Of a DNA stretch of 64,000 bases, positions 8,642 to 17,220 are shown piece by piece. A program made the translations under genes and the position numbers. Below the pieces are notes generated by a model, which saw nothing but the letters and a program-made list of their open reading frames with translations, had not been told where the DNA came from and ran no database searches. The first letter of the stretch is position 1; the number at the start of each line of letters is the position of its first letter. The DNA comes from Desulfobacula sp. (GTDB taxonomy: Bacteria > Desulfobacterota > Desulfobacteria > Desulfobacterales > Desulfobacteraceae), in NCBI RefSeq assembly GCF_030145145.1, contig NZ_JAQYWD010000016.1:53163-117162 (forward strand), written 5' to 3'.

Positions 8642-9859
8642 TTACTCGTATCGCATCGCCTCTATTGGGTTAAGTGCTGAAGCCTTTTTTGCAGGATAGT
8701 AACCGAAGAAAATTCCTACTGCCGCAGTAAATCCAACGCTGATGATGATCATGGATGGTTCCACAATCACTTGAGTCCCCATGGTTTTGCCCAATCCAAA
8801 AGCGATCCCGATCCCGGTCAAGACCCCGATGATTCCGCCTGAAAGGCTGAGTATGACCGCTTCGATCAGGAACTGAATCAAAATATCTGAGCTCCTGGCA
8901 CCGACTGCAATGAGGATACCTATTTCCCGGGTCCTTTCGGTTACGGAAACCAGCATGATATTCATAATGCCGATACCCCCGACCAGCAGGGAAACACAGG
9001 CGACGGCACTGAGCAGCATGGTAAGGGTGCCGGTAACCTGGGTGGCCATGCTGACAATTTCAGCCTGATCCCGTATTTCAAAATCATCATCACCACCGGT
9101 TGCGATGCGATGGTTTTTTCTGAGAATACTGGTGATCTCTGCCTTTGCCTGGTCCATGGCCGATTCTGAAGTGGCACTGGCCATGATGTCATGCACGGTT
9201 TTGCCGTCACTCATTCGATAAAGGGCGGTTGTAGATGGAACAAAAACAATATCATCCTGATCATTTCCCGTGGAGGATTGGCCTTTTTCAGCGAGAACGC
9301 CTATGACTTTAAAGGGGATGGCACCGATACGGATACGGGACCCCACGGGATTTTGACCGGGAAAAAGCTCATCCACAATCGTTTGCCCGAGTACCGCAAC
9401 CTTGGCCTTCACCTTCATATCTCTCTTATTAAAAAATGATCCCTGGGCTAGCTCATAGTTGCGAATCATGGGATAGGTGGTATTTACACCTTGAATGGTT
9501 GAATTCCAGTTGGCGTTACCGGCAATGATTTGGGATGAAATCTTAATGAGTGGCGAAACATATTGGATATGTTCAGCAGATTTAGCGAGCGTCGTAACAT
9601 CATCCATGGACAGGGCACTTTTACTACCGGCTCCCCCCTTCACTCCGTGGGCATTGGTACTGCCCGGTCTAACCATAATCAGATTCGTTCCAAGGGAACT
9701 GATCTCTGATTCAATATCTGCCTGGGACCCTTTTCCCAAGGATAAGAGTGCGATAACAGAAGCCAAACCGATAATGATTCCTAACATAGTAAGCAGGCTT
9801 CTCATTCTGTTCCTGGTTATGCTTCTAAGGGCACTGATAACAAACTGTCTTAATTTCAT
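8642..9859 (-). CDS. MacB/FtsX-type ABC transporter permease
   Basis: A 405-residue protein starting MKLRQFVISALRSITRNR at 9859, with GGAG upstream. The frame stays open for 50 more codons upstream, but those look non-native. It has an N-terminal membrane helix (about 20-45), a periplasmic MacB_PCD-like domain (about 50-265), and three C-terminal helices with the FtsX signature MLVSVTERTREIGILIAVGA near 315-335. It ends with PAKKASALNPIEAMRYE, as is usual for LolC/MacB permeases. It has no ATPase domain, so it needs a separate MacB-type ATPase and probably a MacA-like adaptor. Neither is next to it: the upstream side is occupied by the RIT element. It may be orphaned by the insertion. Confidence 0.88.
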   Translation of the reverse strand: MKLRQFVISALRSITRNRMRSLLTMLGIIIGLASVIALLSLGKGSQADIESEISSLGTNLIMVRPGSTNAHGVKGGAGSKSALSMDDVTTLAKSAEHIQYVSPLIKISSQIIAGNANWNSTIQGVNTTYPMIRNYELAQGSFFNKRDMKVKAKVAVLGQTIVDELFPGQNPVGSRIRIGAIPFKVIGVLAEKGQSSTGNDQDDIVFVPSTTALYRMSDGKTVHDIMASATSESAMDQAKAEITSILRKNHRIATGGDDDFEIRDQAEIVSMATQVTGTLTMLLSAVACVSLLVGGIGIMNIMLVSVTERTREIGILIAVGARSSDILIQFLIEAVILSLSGGIIGVLTGIGIAFGLGKTMGTQVIVEPSMIIISVGFTAAVGIFFGYYPAKKASALNPIEAMRYE

Positions 9860-10209
9860 AATAGGGCTCTCCATTTCATATATGGGGCTTGGTCCTTCCA
9901 TGAGAAGGCTTATGTCAAGAGCTAATTCGTTCACGAATTCACCTTTTTTGTCCGCCCAACAAGTCTCGACCATCACGCTTCCATCCGCACTCTTTTGTGG
10001 GGCTGCCAATTGCCCCGGTACATATTAATATCCGTGGGCAGGAGCTGCTATCTAACTTACGCAATTTTAAAATGTTAATGGCGACTAACTATTGCATAGA
10101 ACCAATCGCAGTCTCCTGGATGAGACGTTGGAAACTTTTATCAAGTTGCACCATTCCCCTGTTGCTATTTTATTCAGCAGTGATATCATTTTACTGCTGG
10201 CTCGGAGGA
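9860..10209. other. Flank between ABC permease and RIT element
   Basis: No convincing gene. The permease frame runs open upstream to a TAA near 10026. A few short open frames exist on both strands, with no recognisable product. The expected ATPase or adaptor gene of a MacAB-type operon is absent here. Confidence 0.4.
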
Positions 10210-10261
10210 TAGGGCATATTCCGTTTTTTGATGTATTCCGATAATTTTTCAAATCATGCTG
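10210..10261. repeat. RIT left terminal inverted repeat
   Basis: 52 bases beginning TAGGGCATATTCCG and ending TCATGCTG. They are identical, base for base, to the reverse complement of 13667-13718. The match ends on both sides at the first flanking base, so the boundary is sharp. Confidence 0.95.
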
Positions 10262-10312
10262 GGAACGTAAGACAACTCAATTATGTCCCCAGCGATATAT
10301 CGGGATATTGTT

Positions 10313-11350
10313 TTAGCCCAATCCAAGCAGGCGCTTGATCATTTCCTCGTTGCCGTCCCATGTAGCCTCTTCAGCTTCCGGACTAACTGAGCCGGTCACA
10401 GCCGATGCTCTATCAATGGCTTTGCGCTTCATCTCGTTGTCTGCACGGGCATAGATCAATGTGGTCATCGGATTGTTATGACCCAGAAACTGAGCGAGTA
10501 ATTCTAGAGGCATTCCTGCCTGATACAGAAGCATGGCACGCGTTTTTCTGATCAAGTGCGGGTGAACACAATCAGGGACTTCTGAGCACTCAGCTTTTGC
10601 AGAATTGCCGTATTTTCTGACAAACCTGGCCACATTGTCGTCAGACATCTGCCCCTTGTTACCATGCCTAATCGTATAGAACATGGGAACAAATCCGTCT
10701 TTTTGGGAATGGAAAGTTTTCGTATATCTGTGAAAATGCTGAATGGTATCATCGCTAATCGGGACACTTCTCGGTTTGTTCCCTTTCCCTAACAAATAGA
10801 CAACTTTTCCTACCGGATCAAAATCACAAAACCGCATGGATAGCATTTCGCAGTCACGGGCAGCAGAATCATACATTAACACCAGAAAGAACAAATCGCG
10901 AATCCCGATTTTCTTGGATGGATCAGGTTGGTGAAGAACAGCGGTTATTGCATTCTTGGACATATACTCCAGCATGAAGGAATTGTTCACATCTTTTTGC
11001 AGCGGGATACCTCGCAGGTCTTCCAGATAAAAAACAAATGTCGGTTCGATGCTGGCTACATAACGAAAAAATGAGCGGATACGTGCCAGTCGGTGATTTC
11101 GTGTAGACGGAGTCCATTTTTTTGTCTGCTGCATTTTATCCAAAAAATTTATTACGTTTTTGCGGGAAAGATCTGCTAAGGTGAGGCTCTCAACACGCTT
11201 GCCGGTTGCGCCACAGACGAAGAAAAGCAGCATATTCCACACCTGTTGCGTGGATAGGATCGTATGTGAGCTGCGCTGAGCTTGCTTAGGTAGGAAAATG
11301 GTAAAAAACTCTCGCAGATGTGAGAACAGGTTATCTTTAATCTTCTTCAT
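10313..11350 (-). CDS. ritC: Tyrosine recombinase, third of RIT trio
   Basis: 345 residues from the ATG at 11350, nine bases after GGAGG; an ATG at 11356 is too close to that site. The C-terminal catalytic domain shows the box I arginine in SAARDCEMLSMR, the HxxR block HLIRKTRAMLLYQAG, LGHNNPMTT and the nucleophile in LIYARA. The N-terminal SAM-like DNA-binding domain covers about 1-120. The start overlaps the end of ritB. As the last of three recombinases it probably acts with the other two on the element's own repeats. Confidence 0.9.
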   Translation of the reverse strand: MKKIKDNLFSHLREFFTIFLPKQAQRSSHTILSTQQVWNMLLFFVCGATGKRVESLTLADLSRKNVINFLDKMQQTKKWTPSTRNHRLARIRSFFRYVASIEPTFVFYLEDLRGIPLQKDVNNSFMLEYMSKNAITAVLHQPDPSKKIGIRDLFFLVLMYDSAARDCEMLSMRFCDFDPVGKVVYLLGKGNKPRSVPISDDTIQHFHRYTKTFHSQKDGFVPMFYTIRHGNKGQMSDDNVARFVRKYGNSAKAECSEVPDCVHPHLIRKTRAMLLYQAGMPLELLAQFLGHNNPMTTLIYARADNEMKRKAIDRASAVTGSVSPEAEEATWDGNEEMIKRLLGLG

Positions 11351-12299
11351 AATCATAAACCTCCGGTATGATACTGTCTGAGCGAGTGAAGTCCATAAGA
11401 GCTAATCGCTCTGGCAGTAAATGAATGTAGTAGTATGTGGCGGAAAAGCTTTCGTGCCCCATATAGGCACTGAGGTATGGGATCATTGCGTCTAAATCCC
11501 TTCCCTCTTCAATCCAGCGCATGAGTATTTGTGTAGCGAAATTGTGCCGAAGAGCATAGGGAGTACAAGAACCACGCCTGGTTCCATCATTTCCGCTCAT
11601 CTCCCAACACATACGGAAAGCATCGCAGAGCCAGTCGGTTGTGTAGGGCTTTCCCGATTGAGCTTGAAAGAAGTATGTTCTATAGGGGATTAGTTTTTCC
11701 GCTATTCGGTTGTACCTCTTGCATATCTCCATAACGCCTGCATTAGCAGGCAGGCATCGATCCTTGTGGTGCTTTCCATCGGCGATATAAATTGTATTAT
11801 TTGTGAAGTTGAAATCCACACACCGGAGACACCGCACCTCTTGTGGACGCATTCCGCAGGCATACTGTAAACGGAAAATGACCGGCACTGTAAACTCATG
11901 CAGAATGTTTTTTTTGCTGCTATGGCAGCAATCCGTCGCCTCAAAAAAGTTCGTTAGTTCAACATGATTCATGATGATAGGTTGCTTGGCTTTTGGCATA
12001 GGAAAAAAAGACGGTGGTATGACATATGTTTCTTCGCCTGCCAGAAAGATATACCGAGCGAATCCTCGAAGCGCACTTGCTCTATTAAAGCCACCTTTGC
12101 CATTGCCTTTGGCATCATTACACCAAGCGAATGCAATTTCTTTCGTAAGAATATTTTCGTTCGGGAAGTGATTCATACAAAACCGATCAAAGTTCGCAAG
12201 GATCTTATTGTAATCTTTCACGGAATGCCCCATTATGGCTCTATGTCCCAACATTTCTTGGATCTGCCTGGCAAATCCGCTTTTATATTCATATGTCAT
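11337..12299 (-). CDS. ritB: Tyrosine recombinase, second of RIT trio
   Basis: 320 residues starting MTYEYKSGFA at 12299, where the ATG shares an ATGA overlap with the ritA stop. Catalytic features: box I in YACGMRPQEVRCLR, LRHNFATQIL for the HxxR region (R-H order altered), YMGHESFSATYYYIH with the C-terminal tyrosine. The four-base overlap indicates translational coupling with ritA. The N-terminal 100 residues form the arm/core-binding part. No function apart from RIT transposition is suggested. Confidence 0.9.
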   Translation of the reverse strand: MTYEYKSGFARQIQEMLGHRAIMGHSVKDYNKILANFDRFCMNHFPNENILTKEIAFAWCNDAKGNGKGGFNRASALRGFARYIFLAGEETYVIPPSFFPMPKAKQPIIMNHVELTNFFEATDCCHSSKKNILHEFTVPVIFRLQYACGMRPQEVRCLRCVDFNFTNNTIYIADGKHHKDRCLPANAGVMEICKRYNRIAEKLIPYRTYFFQAQSGKPYTTDWLCDAFRMCWEMSGNDGTRRGSCTPYALRHNFATQILMRWIEEGRDLDAMIPYLSAYMGHESFSATYYYIHLLPERLALMDFTRSDSIIPEVYDYEED

Positions 12300-13528
12300 A
12301 ACAAACCAACTTTCTTGGTTCTGAACATGGAGATGTCCAGACAGCATACACGAAGGCCGTCTATGTTTAAGGAAACATAACGTTTGGCTGAGTTCGGATT
12401 TACATGCCCAAGCATCTCACCAACGGATCGAATGGGTACTCCTGCCCGAACAAGCCTTGTGCCAAAAGTTCTCCTTAATGCATGGAATGACTTGCCATCC
12501 CAAGCTTTATGATAAATACCTATTTTGCAAAGAGATCTGACCATTATGTCCTTGCCTGTGGTATCACTTAACCTGTCATGAGGTCTTCTATGACGTACAA
12601 ATATGTATGGAGAATCCGTTTCGGGGCGACCGTTCAGAATATAGTCTGCTATAGCGTTGCCTACTCCCGGCGATAATGCTGTTTGAATACTCACAACGGT
12701 TTTGCCTTGGACTACATTGATCACCTTACGATTCCAGTCGATGTCAGATCTCTTTAGGTCTAAAATGTCCACGCCTCGAAGCCCTGCCCAAAGCGTGAGC
12801 ATTATGATAGCATAATCTCGTTTTCCAATAGGAGTAGTTCTGTCCATACTGTCAAGAATGGCATCCGTCTCTTTGTCGGAAAAACAAGGTAGCAATTTTC
12901 GATATCTGGGTGCCGGGTTGATAAGGTTCCATTCAGCGTTGATAGATGCAAGTCCGGTATCAGCTATGTATGAAAGAAATTTTCTTGTTGCACCCGTGAG
13001 CATTGACATGCTGGCTTTGTGGTTTGGAGCTGCGTTCGCAATAAAATCCTTCACATTCTCGGACGTTAGTTTGTTGAAATTCTGCATGCTATTTTGCTCA
13101 ATGAAAACAAGAAACTGTCGTATTACGCATATGTGCCCCCGAATAGTTCTGAGTGCTAAGGATTGAGAGATGTGGGTGCAATAGTCAGCCAGAATCTCTT
13201 CAAAGTACTCGCACAGCTTTTTCTGCTTGAAACTCTTGTGCCCCCATACAAGTTCCCTGCCTTGCATACAGTCTGCCAGTAGTGCAGCCGCTTTCCTTCG
13301 GTGTGTCATAGTAGATCTGCTAAACTCACCGTTCTTTGCCTTTGACATCTGTTCCTCTGCATAGGCCTGCATTTCGTCATCAGAAAAGCTTCCAATACAG
13401 TTGGCCTCGCAGTAAGGAACAATGCTACTTCGCAGATGAATCTTATACTGCTTAATGCTACTGCTACTGAGATGGATCTTTCGGAGAAATGTCAAAACAC
13501 ACTCGATTGCTTCCATGATCTTTTGCAT
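12296..13528 (-). CDS. ritA: Tyrosine recombinase, first of RIT trio
   Basis: 410 residues from the ATG at 13528, which follows a perfect AAAGGAGG ribosome site at eight bases; the longer frame from 13573 lacks one. The N-terminus has a phage-integrase SAM-like domain. The catalytic part has AGLRGVDILDLKRSDID (box I), FHALRRTFGTRLVRAGVP (HxxR) and EMLGHVNPNSAKRYVSL with the nucleophilic tyrosine. It is the first gene of the trio. Its leader contains the element's right inverted repeat, which suggests that recombinase binding could feed back on expression (inference). Confidence 0.92.
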   Translation of the reverse strand: MQKIMEAIECVLTFLRKIHLSSSSIKQYKIHLRSSIVPYCEANCIGSFSDDEMQAYAEEQMSKAKNGEFSRSTMTHRRKAAALLADCMQGRELVWGHKSFKQKKLCEYFEEILADYCTHISQSLALRTIRGHICVIRQFLVFIEQNSMQNFNKLTSENVKDFIANAAPNHKASMSMLTGATRKFLSYIADTGLASINAEWNLINPAPRYRKLLPCFSDKETDAILDSMDRTTPIGKRDYAIIMLTLWAGLRGVDILDLKRSDIDWNRKVINVVQGKTVVSIQTALSPGVGNAIADYILNGRPETDSPYIFVRHRRPHDRLSDTTGKDIMVRSLCKIGIYHKAWDGKSFHALRRTFGTRLVRAGVPIRSVGEMLGHVNPNSAKRYVSLNIDGLRVCCLDISMFRTKKVGLL

Positions 13529-13666
13529 AGAAAAACCTCCTTTATAGATTTGTCTTGGTTGACTGCCAGACATCTCTATTATGGAGGAATAAACAAAATA
13601 GGAGAATATAATATTCCGATTCTTTTAGCCAAAAGGATAGTGACGGTGTTACGTCTACAAAACACT

Positions 13667-13718
13667 CAGCATGATTTGAAAAATTATCGGAATACATCAA
13701 AAAACGGAATATGCCCTA
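13667..13718. repeat. RIT right terminal inverted repeat
   Basis: Partner of the repeat at 10210-10261. It lies about 140 bases upstream of the ritA start, so it could overlap the promoter region of the recombinase operon. It contains TTATCGGAATA, a variant of the ATATTCCGAT motif seen several times around this end. Confidence 0.95.
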
Positions 13719-13743
13719 ATATTCCGATATAGGAATATTAGGG
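13714..13743. repeat. Palindrome at RIT outer edge
   Basis: Two perfect 12-base arms, CCCTAATATTCC and GGAATATTAGGG, around GATATA. It overlaps the last five bases of the RIT right repeat and continues outside it. It may be the recombination site used on insertion, or the target of the neighbouring IS. Confidence 0.75.
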
Positions 13744-13744
13744 C

Positions 13745-13925
13745 AACGCTGGGAAGCAACCCGAGCGCCGCAGTCGGTGACGAAGGCATGAGGGCAGGTA
13801 CACCGCGAATGTACCTGTTCCTCCCTCATACTTTTGTCCTTAATGCGGTAAATCCCGGGGGGATAGGGGGCTGGCCCCCTTACAATCGGGTTATCTTCCT
13901 TTAAATTCTTCAACTATAAAATCCT
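13745..13925 (-). ncRNA. Candidate IS110/IS1111-type bridge RNA region
   Basis: A 180-base GC-rich non-coding stretch directly downstream of the transposase. It holds an extended stem: ATGAGGG (13788-13794) pairs with CCCTCAT (13823-13829), enclosing CAGGTACA/TGTACCTG (13795-13802/13810-13817). A second hairpin, GGGGGCTGGCCCCC, lies at 13866-13879. IS1111-group elements are known to encode their guide (bridge) RNA in the non-coding end after the transposase, and the position fits. The exact ends and guide loops cannot be set from one copy. Confidence 0.4.
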
Positions 13926-13950
13926 GTGTTATATTTGATGCTGTTGATTA

Positions 13951-15003
13951 TCAGGCCACTTTTTTGTCCCTGCCATAAAACGGTTGATATTCTTCTTTGG
14001 TTGCCCACAGTCGATGTAGCAGCACAGCCAGCTTCCGGGCCACAGCGATCACAGCTCTTTTTTTTGCATTTTTACCTCCACGCGCTGCAATCGACAGGCC
14101 GTGGAGGCGTAAATTACTCTCCGGCCCAAACGGTCCAATAATATAATGCGCACTTCCTACCAGCAATTGCCTCAGGTATGTATTCCCTGCCTTGGTAATG
14201 GGAAGCTGTTTATCTATTTCACCCGATTGATCTTGCCTGGGCGTCAGCCCTAAAAAAGGTCCTACTTGACGGCTTTTAGCAAACCGAACGGGATCTTCAA
14301 TAGTCAATACAAAACACAGGGCTGTGATGGGACCGACACCGGTTACTTGACTTAAATACTGTGTTTCCGGATACCGTTCGATGCTCAGTTGTTCAATCTG
14401 CTGATCAAGTTCTTTTATCTGTTCAGTCAAATGGAAAATTGTTTCAAACACGAACCCCAGAGCCGGTTGAAGTTCAGACGGCACAAGAGATTCACAACGT
14501 TTGGCAAAACTTGCTGTACTGCATTTGGGGAACCGTTCTCCATTTGCCTTGACAAGTCCTCTTACATGGTTGATCAATTGGGTGCGACTCTTCACAAGCA
14601 TATCACGGGATTTAATTGTTGCCAGATCCGCTTGTGCCTGGCTACCACGATGGTACAATGGATGTAAAAGTCTGTGTTCTACCCGGCAGACCATGCCCAG
14701 TATCCGGGCATCACGTGCATCGGATTTATCTGTACTGTCCCAGATCAATCTTAATTTACGGGGGTTACCTACATATACAGTTAAACCCATTTCAGTGAGC
14801 AAGCGGCTTATCCATGGAGAGTGAGTCCCGGCTTCCATGGACACTGTAGCGGATTTGTACGGATTGAAAAATTTGGTCACACCGATTTTCGTATTAATCA
14901 CCTTGACGGTTTCCAATTCATTACCATCACCGTCAAGCACTACCGCTATGTGAAACTTGTCTCCCAAATCAATTCCAATTGTGATATTATTTTGGTTATC
15001 CAT
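13951..15003 (-). CDS. IS110 family transposase (IS1111-like)
   Basis: 350 residues from MDNQNNITIG at 15003, eight bases after GGGAGG; the longer frame to 15102 has no ribosome site. The N-terminal DEDD RuvC-like domain has GIDLGDKFH (first D), SMEAGTHSPW (E), and KSDARDARILG (DxxD). A coiled stretch follows at about 170-230. The Tnp_20 domain has VTGVGPITALCFVLTIEDP, FLGLTPRQDQSG and the catalytic serine context LVGSAHYIIG. Such enzymes insert by a bridge-RNA-guided recombinase mechanism. The frame looks intact. Element ends are not defined by obvious long repeats. Confidence 0.9.
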   Translation of the reverse strand: MDNQNNITIGIDLGDKFHIAVVLDGDGNELETVKVINTKIGVTKFFNPYKSATVSMEAGTHSPWISRLLTEMGLTVYVGNPRKLRLIWDSTDKSDARDARILGMVCRVEHRLLHPLYHRGSQAQADLATIKSRDMLVKSRTQLINHVRGLVKANGERFPKCSTASFAKRCESLVPSELQPALGFVFETIFHLTEQIKELDQQIEQLSIERYPETQYLSQVTGVGPITALCFVLTIEDPVRFAKSRQVGPFLGLTPRQDQSGEIDKQLPITKAGNTYLRQLLVGSAHYIIGPFGPESNLRLHGLSIAARGGKNAKKRAVIAVARKLAVLLHRLWATKEEYQPFYGRDKKVA

Positions 15004-15539
15004 GGCTGGTCCCTCCCTTTTTGCAGCCCTTCGGGTGACTGCGTTATTGATTTGCTTGAGCGTGATTATATCACAACTCGTCGGAGGGATCAGCCTTCTC
15101 ATATTATCTATAACGTGTTAGTTCTCGCTTGTTAAAAATTTTGATTTTGCCGGGTACAAGATGTTGTACCCATATTATTTTTCTTCTCAGGTTCAAAAAT
15201 TCATGATATGGGCAGGACAAAATTAAATTTTAAATTTTCCATTACAGCATATTGGAGTTACCCCAAACAAATCCTCCCAAATAAGCCCGATAAATCCTCA
15301 GGCGGGAACACTGCAATCCATTCGTAGAAAATCCCTTTGAAACAAGCCATAAGGCCACCAGGATTGAGGAGAATTGACACAGAAAGGTTCCATGAGTAAC
15401 TCTGTTATCAACAATTTTAAATTAATGGCATCTTATGAAAGTGATGCCAATATGCAAGGATGAACTTGCATTCAGATATCCCATGAATCATTTTTTGATG
15501 CAAGTTGTCAGAGGGGAAATCAAGTATGTGACAGGAATT
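15004..15539. other. Non-coding and degraded sequence upstream of the IS transposase
   Basis: No intact gene. It holds a perfect 8-bp hairpin GGGTACAA/TTGTACCC at 15152-15171, which may mark or flank the IS end, and a short plus-strand frame (15391-15464) that stops after 24 codons. Both minus-strand frames across 15240-15380 are partly open, but I cannot assign them. Confidence 0.35.
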
Positions 15540-15760
15540 TTGGGGCGGGGATTGATTCCTTTGGGTGGTGTATCCCAGGATTCGGTACCATTTATAAACC
15601 TCAGACTTTAGAATTTTTACGTTCTATCTTCATCGGGGATGCTCTTTGTACCGAGTTTGAAATTGTGGAGATTGATCAGGACAAAGAAGAAGTTGATATA
15701 AAAAGCTGGATTTAAAATCAGGATGGTGAAATTGTAATTCAGGGTAAAACGGTGGCTTAA
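15540..15760 (+). pseudogene. MaoC-like hydratase fragment
   Basis: In one frame the sequence reads IPGFGTIYKPQTLEFLRSIF, then IGDALCTEFEIVEIDQDKEE. An in-frame TAA then interrupts it before NQDGEIVIQGKTVA and a final stop. This is the C-terminal half of an (R)-specific enoyl-CoA hydratase or MaoC hot-dog protein, with the conserved PGPGTIY and N-DGE-V--G-A patterns. The N-terminal half with the catalytic Asp/His is missing. It is a relic. Confidence 0.65.
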
Positions 15761-15820
15761 TTATTGAGGAGATTGAAAAGATGAAGGAGGTTAGGGTGCC
15801 CACTCAAGTTTCAAAATCAA

Positions 15821-16171
15821 CTACTCAAAACCTCTACATCCAGTTTCTTCAGCATGTTTTATTGATTGTGGATACTTCCGGCAATGTTCTGGTTTTAGAT
15901 CATGAATTCGGCAAATGTATTTATCTTGCTTTGGAAGCTTTCTTAACCAAGGACACCTATATACATCATCTCCTGTTTTTGGGCTAATCCAAATGTCATA
16001 AATATTATGATCTTCACCAAGGGATATCGGACAAACCCACTCCAGGATATCAAACCGGCCTTTTCTTTCCCACATAGCAACATCTTCATCACTGACACTT
16101 GTTTGGAAAGCATCGCTGAGATTAAGACAGCAGTTGCCGCATTGTTTGCATTTGAAAGTTTTAGGGGGCAT
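15821..16171 (-). CDS. YkgJ family cysteine-cluster protein
   Basis: 116 residues with an AAGGA site seven bases ahead of the ATG. The protein has CKQCGNCCLN (residues 8-15), C46, CPWL (about 74) and CRIHDLKPEHCRKYP (about 87-101), the cysteine spacing of the YkgJ/UPF0153 zinc- or iron-chelating family. The function of the family is not established; many members sit near flagellar or metabolic genes. Here it is one of few intact genes among relics, and its start overlaps the tail of an IHF pseudogene. Confidence 0.85.
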   Translation of the reverse strand: MPPKTFKCKQCGNCCLNLSDAFQTSVSDEDVAMWERKGRFDILEWVCPISLGEDHNIYDIWISPKTGDDVYRCPWLRKLPKQDKYICRIHDLKPEHCRKYPQSIKHAEETGCRGFE

Positions 16172-16532
16172 TTTGGTCCTTTATCTCATAAAATATTTCA
16201 TTTGAACCAAAATTCCGAGCGCTGTCCATATAACTTTTCGACATGGATCTCTTTTTATGTTCAATCTCCTTCAGATTTTCATATGTTTTCTTAACTTTCC
16301 CAGGAGAACCCGTTACCAATGAATATGGTGGGATAGCTGGATTCCTTCCCTTCCGTGGTGCTTTGTCATTAACCTGGAATTCACCAAACCATTATACCAT
16401 AACATCCTCTCCAGATGCCAGTGTGGATTTCATAATTTCAAGAAGGTGTTCAACTGTATCTTTTGCATCTGAAGGAGACTGGTCAATTTCTTCTGATATT
16501 TTTTCAATGATTATCTGTTTGGTGCGTGCCAA
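16172..16532 (-). pseudogene. IHF/HU family DNA-binding protein, broken
   Basis: From a TTG at 16532 with AGGAG eight bases upstream, the frame reads LARTKQIIIEKISEEIDQSP, a diverged helical region with VEHLLEIMKSTLASGEDVMV, and then an in-frame TAA (16393-16395). It continues WFGEFQVNDKAPRKGRNP, which is the IHF/HU beta-arm signature (FG-F-V---APRKGRNP). After this it drifts. The gene was an integration host factor subunit. One stop codon plus a degraded C-terminus make it a pseudogene, unless the stop is suppressed. Confidence 0.75.
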
Positions 16533-16962
16533 GGGTGGTGCTCCTGTGTTAGTCTTGTTTGGTATATGGTTGTTATCAAAGGTGTTGTTTAAGATTTTTG
16601 GTGGGGTATTGAAAGAGGGGAGGGAGGGCGTGGAAATTATAACAAAATTCTGTGTGTGAATCTGTGTGTGAAAAACTTTCCAAAATCTGCTAAAACGGGT
16701 AAAAATAAGAGAAAATCGGAAAAATGAAAACCCCTTTGGCTAAAGGGGTTTCACTGTTTAAAAGCAAATTCCTTTACAATAAGACCATTTCATAAAAGCC
16801 AAAGGACCGGAGGAGGACCGGAAAAATAGTATCAATAACTTCACCTATGATAAGTAAACAGGTTGAACTCTTCCCAGAATTTAGTATCAACAATGTTGAC
16901 ACATATCATTTCTTTTGATAAGCTTTGTACAAACAATATTTCAATAGAAATAGGATAGCTTT
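16533..16962. other. Non-coding region before the toxin-antitoxin pair
   Basis: No gene. It includes the hairpin at 16728-16751, a short imperfect direct repeat (GGACCGGA near 16802 and 16814), and TTGACA at 16896-16901 about 60 bases upstream of the antitoxin. The -10 region is poor. Confidence 0.4.
16728..16751. terminator. Hairpin, possible terminator
   Basis: Arms AAACCCCTTT and AAAGGGGTTT pair perfectly around GGCT. There are A-rich and T-containing flanks but no long T run, so it is a moderate candidate on either strand. Confidence 0.45.
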
Positions 16963-17220
16963 ATGGAAATGATAGTTAAAAAATGGGGCAACAGCCTTGC
17001 AACCAGAATACCCAAAGCCATAGCTGATATGATTGATTTGCATCTTAATCAAAAAATTAATATCGAAGCTAAAAATGGTAAAATAATTATCACACCGGTT
17101 GTAGGAAAAAAAGAATATACTATGGATGAACTTCTTGACCAATGCAACTCAGCTTCACTCAAACTTGATAATGAAGACAAAGCATGGCTCCATGACAAAC
17201 CGGTTGGAAGGGAATGGTAA
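16963..17220 (+). CDS. mazE: MazE/AbrB-type antitoxin
   Basis: 85 residues. The N-terminal AbrB/SpoVT swapped-hairpin domain is clear: IVKKWGNSLATRIPKAIADM followed by KINIEAKNGKIIITP. The acidic C-terminus (DELLDQCNSA...DNEDKAW) is the usual toxin-wrapping tail. It neutralises the MazF-type toxin encoded next and binds its own promoter in known pairs. An AGGA ribosome site precedes the start. The stop overlaps the toxin start (TAATG). Confidence 0.92.
   Translation: MEMIVKKWGNSLATRIPKAIADMIDLHLNQKINIEAKNGKIIITPVVGKKEYTMDELLDQCNSASLKLDNEDKAWLHDKPVGREW

Larger units (their letters stand above)
10210..13718 (-). mobile_element. RIT element (recombinases in trio)
   Basis: A self-contained element of about 3.5 kb. 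Three tyrosine recombinase genes run in the same direction with overlapping ends (ritA, ritB, ritC). They are bracketed by 52-bp perfectly matching inverted repeats at 10210-10261 and 13667-13718. This is the established layout of RIT elements. Both ends are intact and all three reading frames are open, so it could still be active. I see no clear target-site duplication beside the repeats. Confidence 0.92.

Noticed and set aside
9997..10212. Plus-strand frame of 71 codons ending in the RIT left repeat
   Set aside because: No ribosome site, no family, and the stop lies in the element's border; its length is expected by chance.
14821..15135. Plus-strand frame of 104 codons
   Set aside because: Antisense shadow of the IS transposase; no domain.
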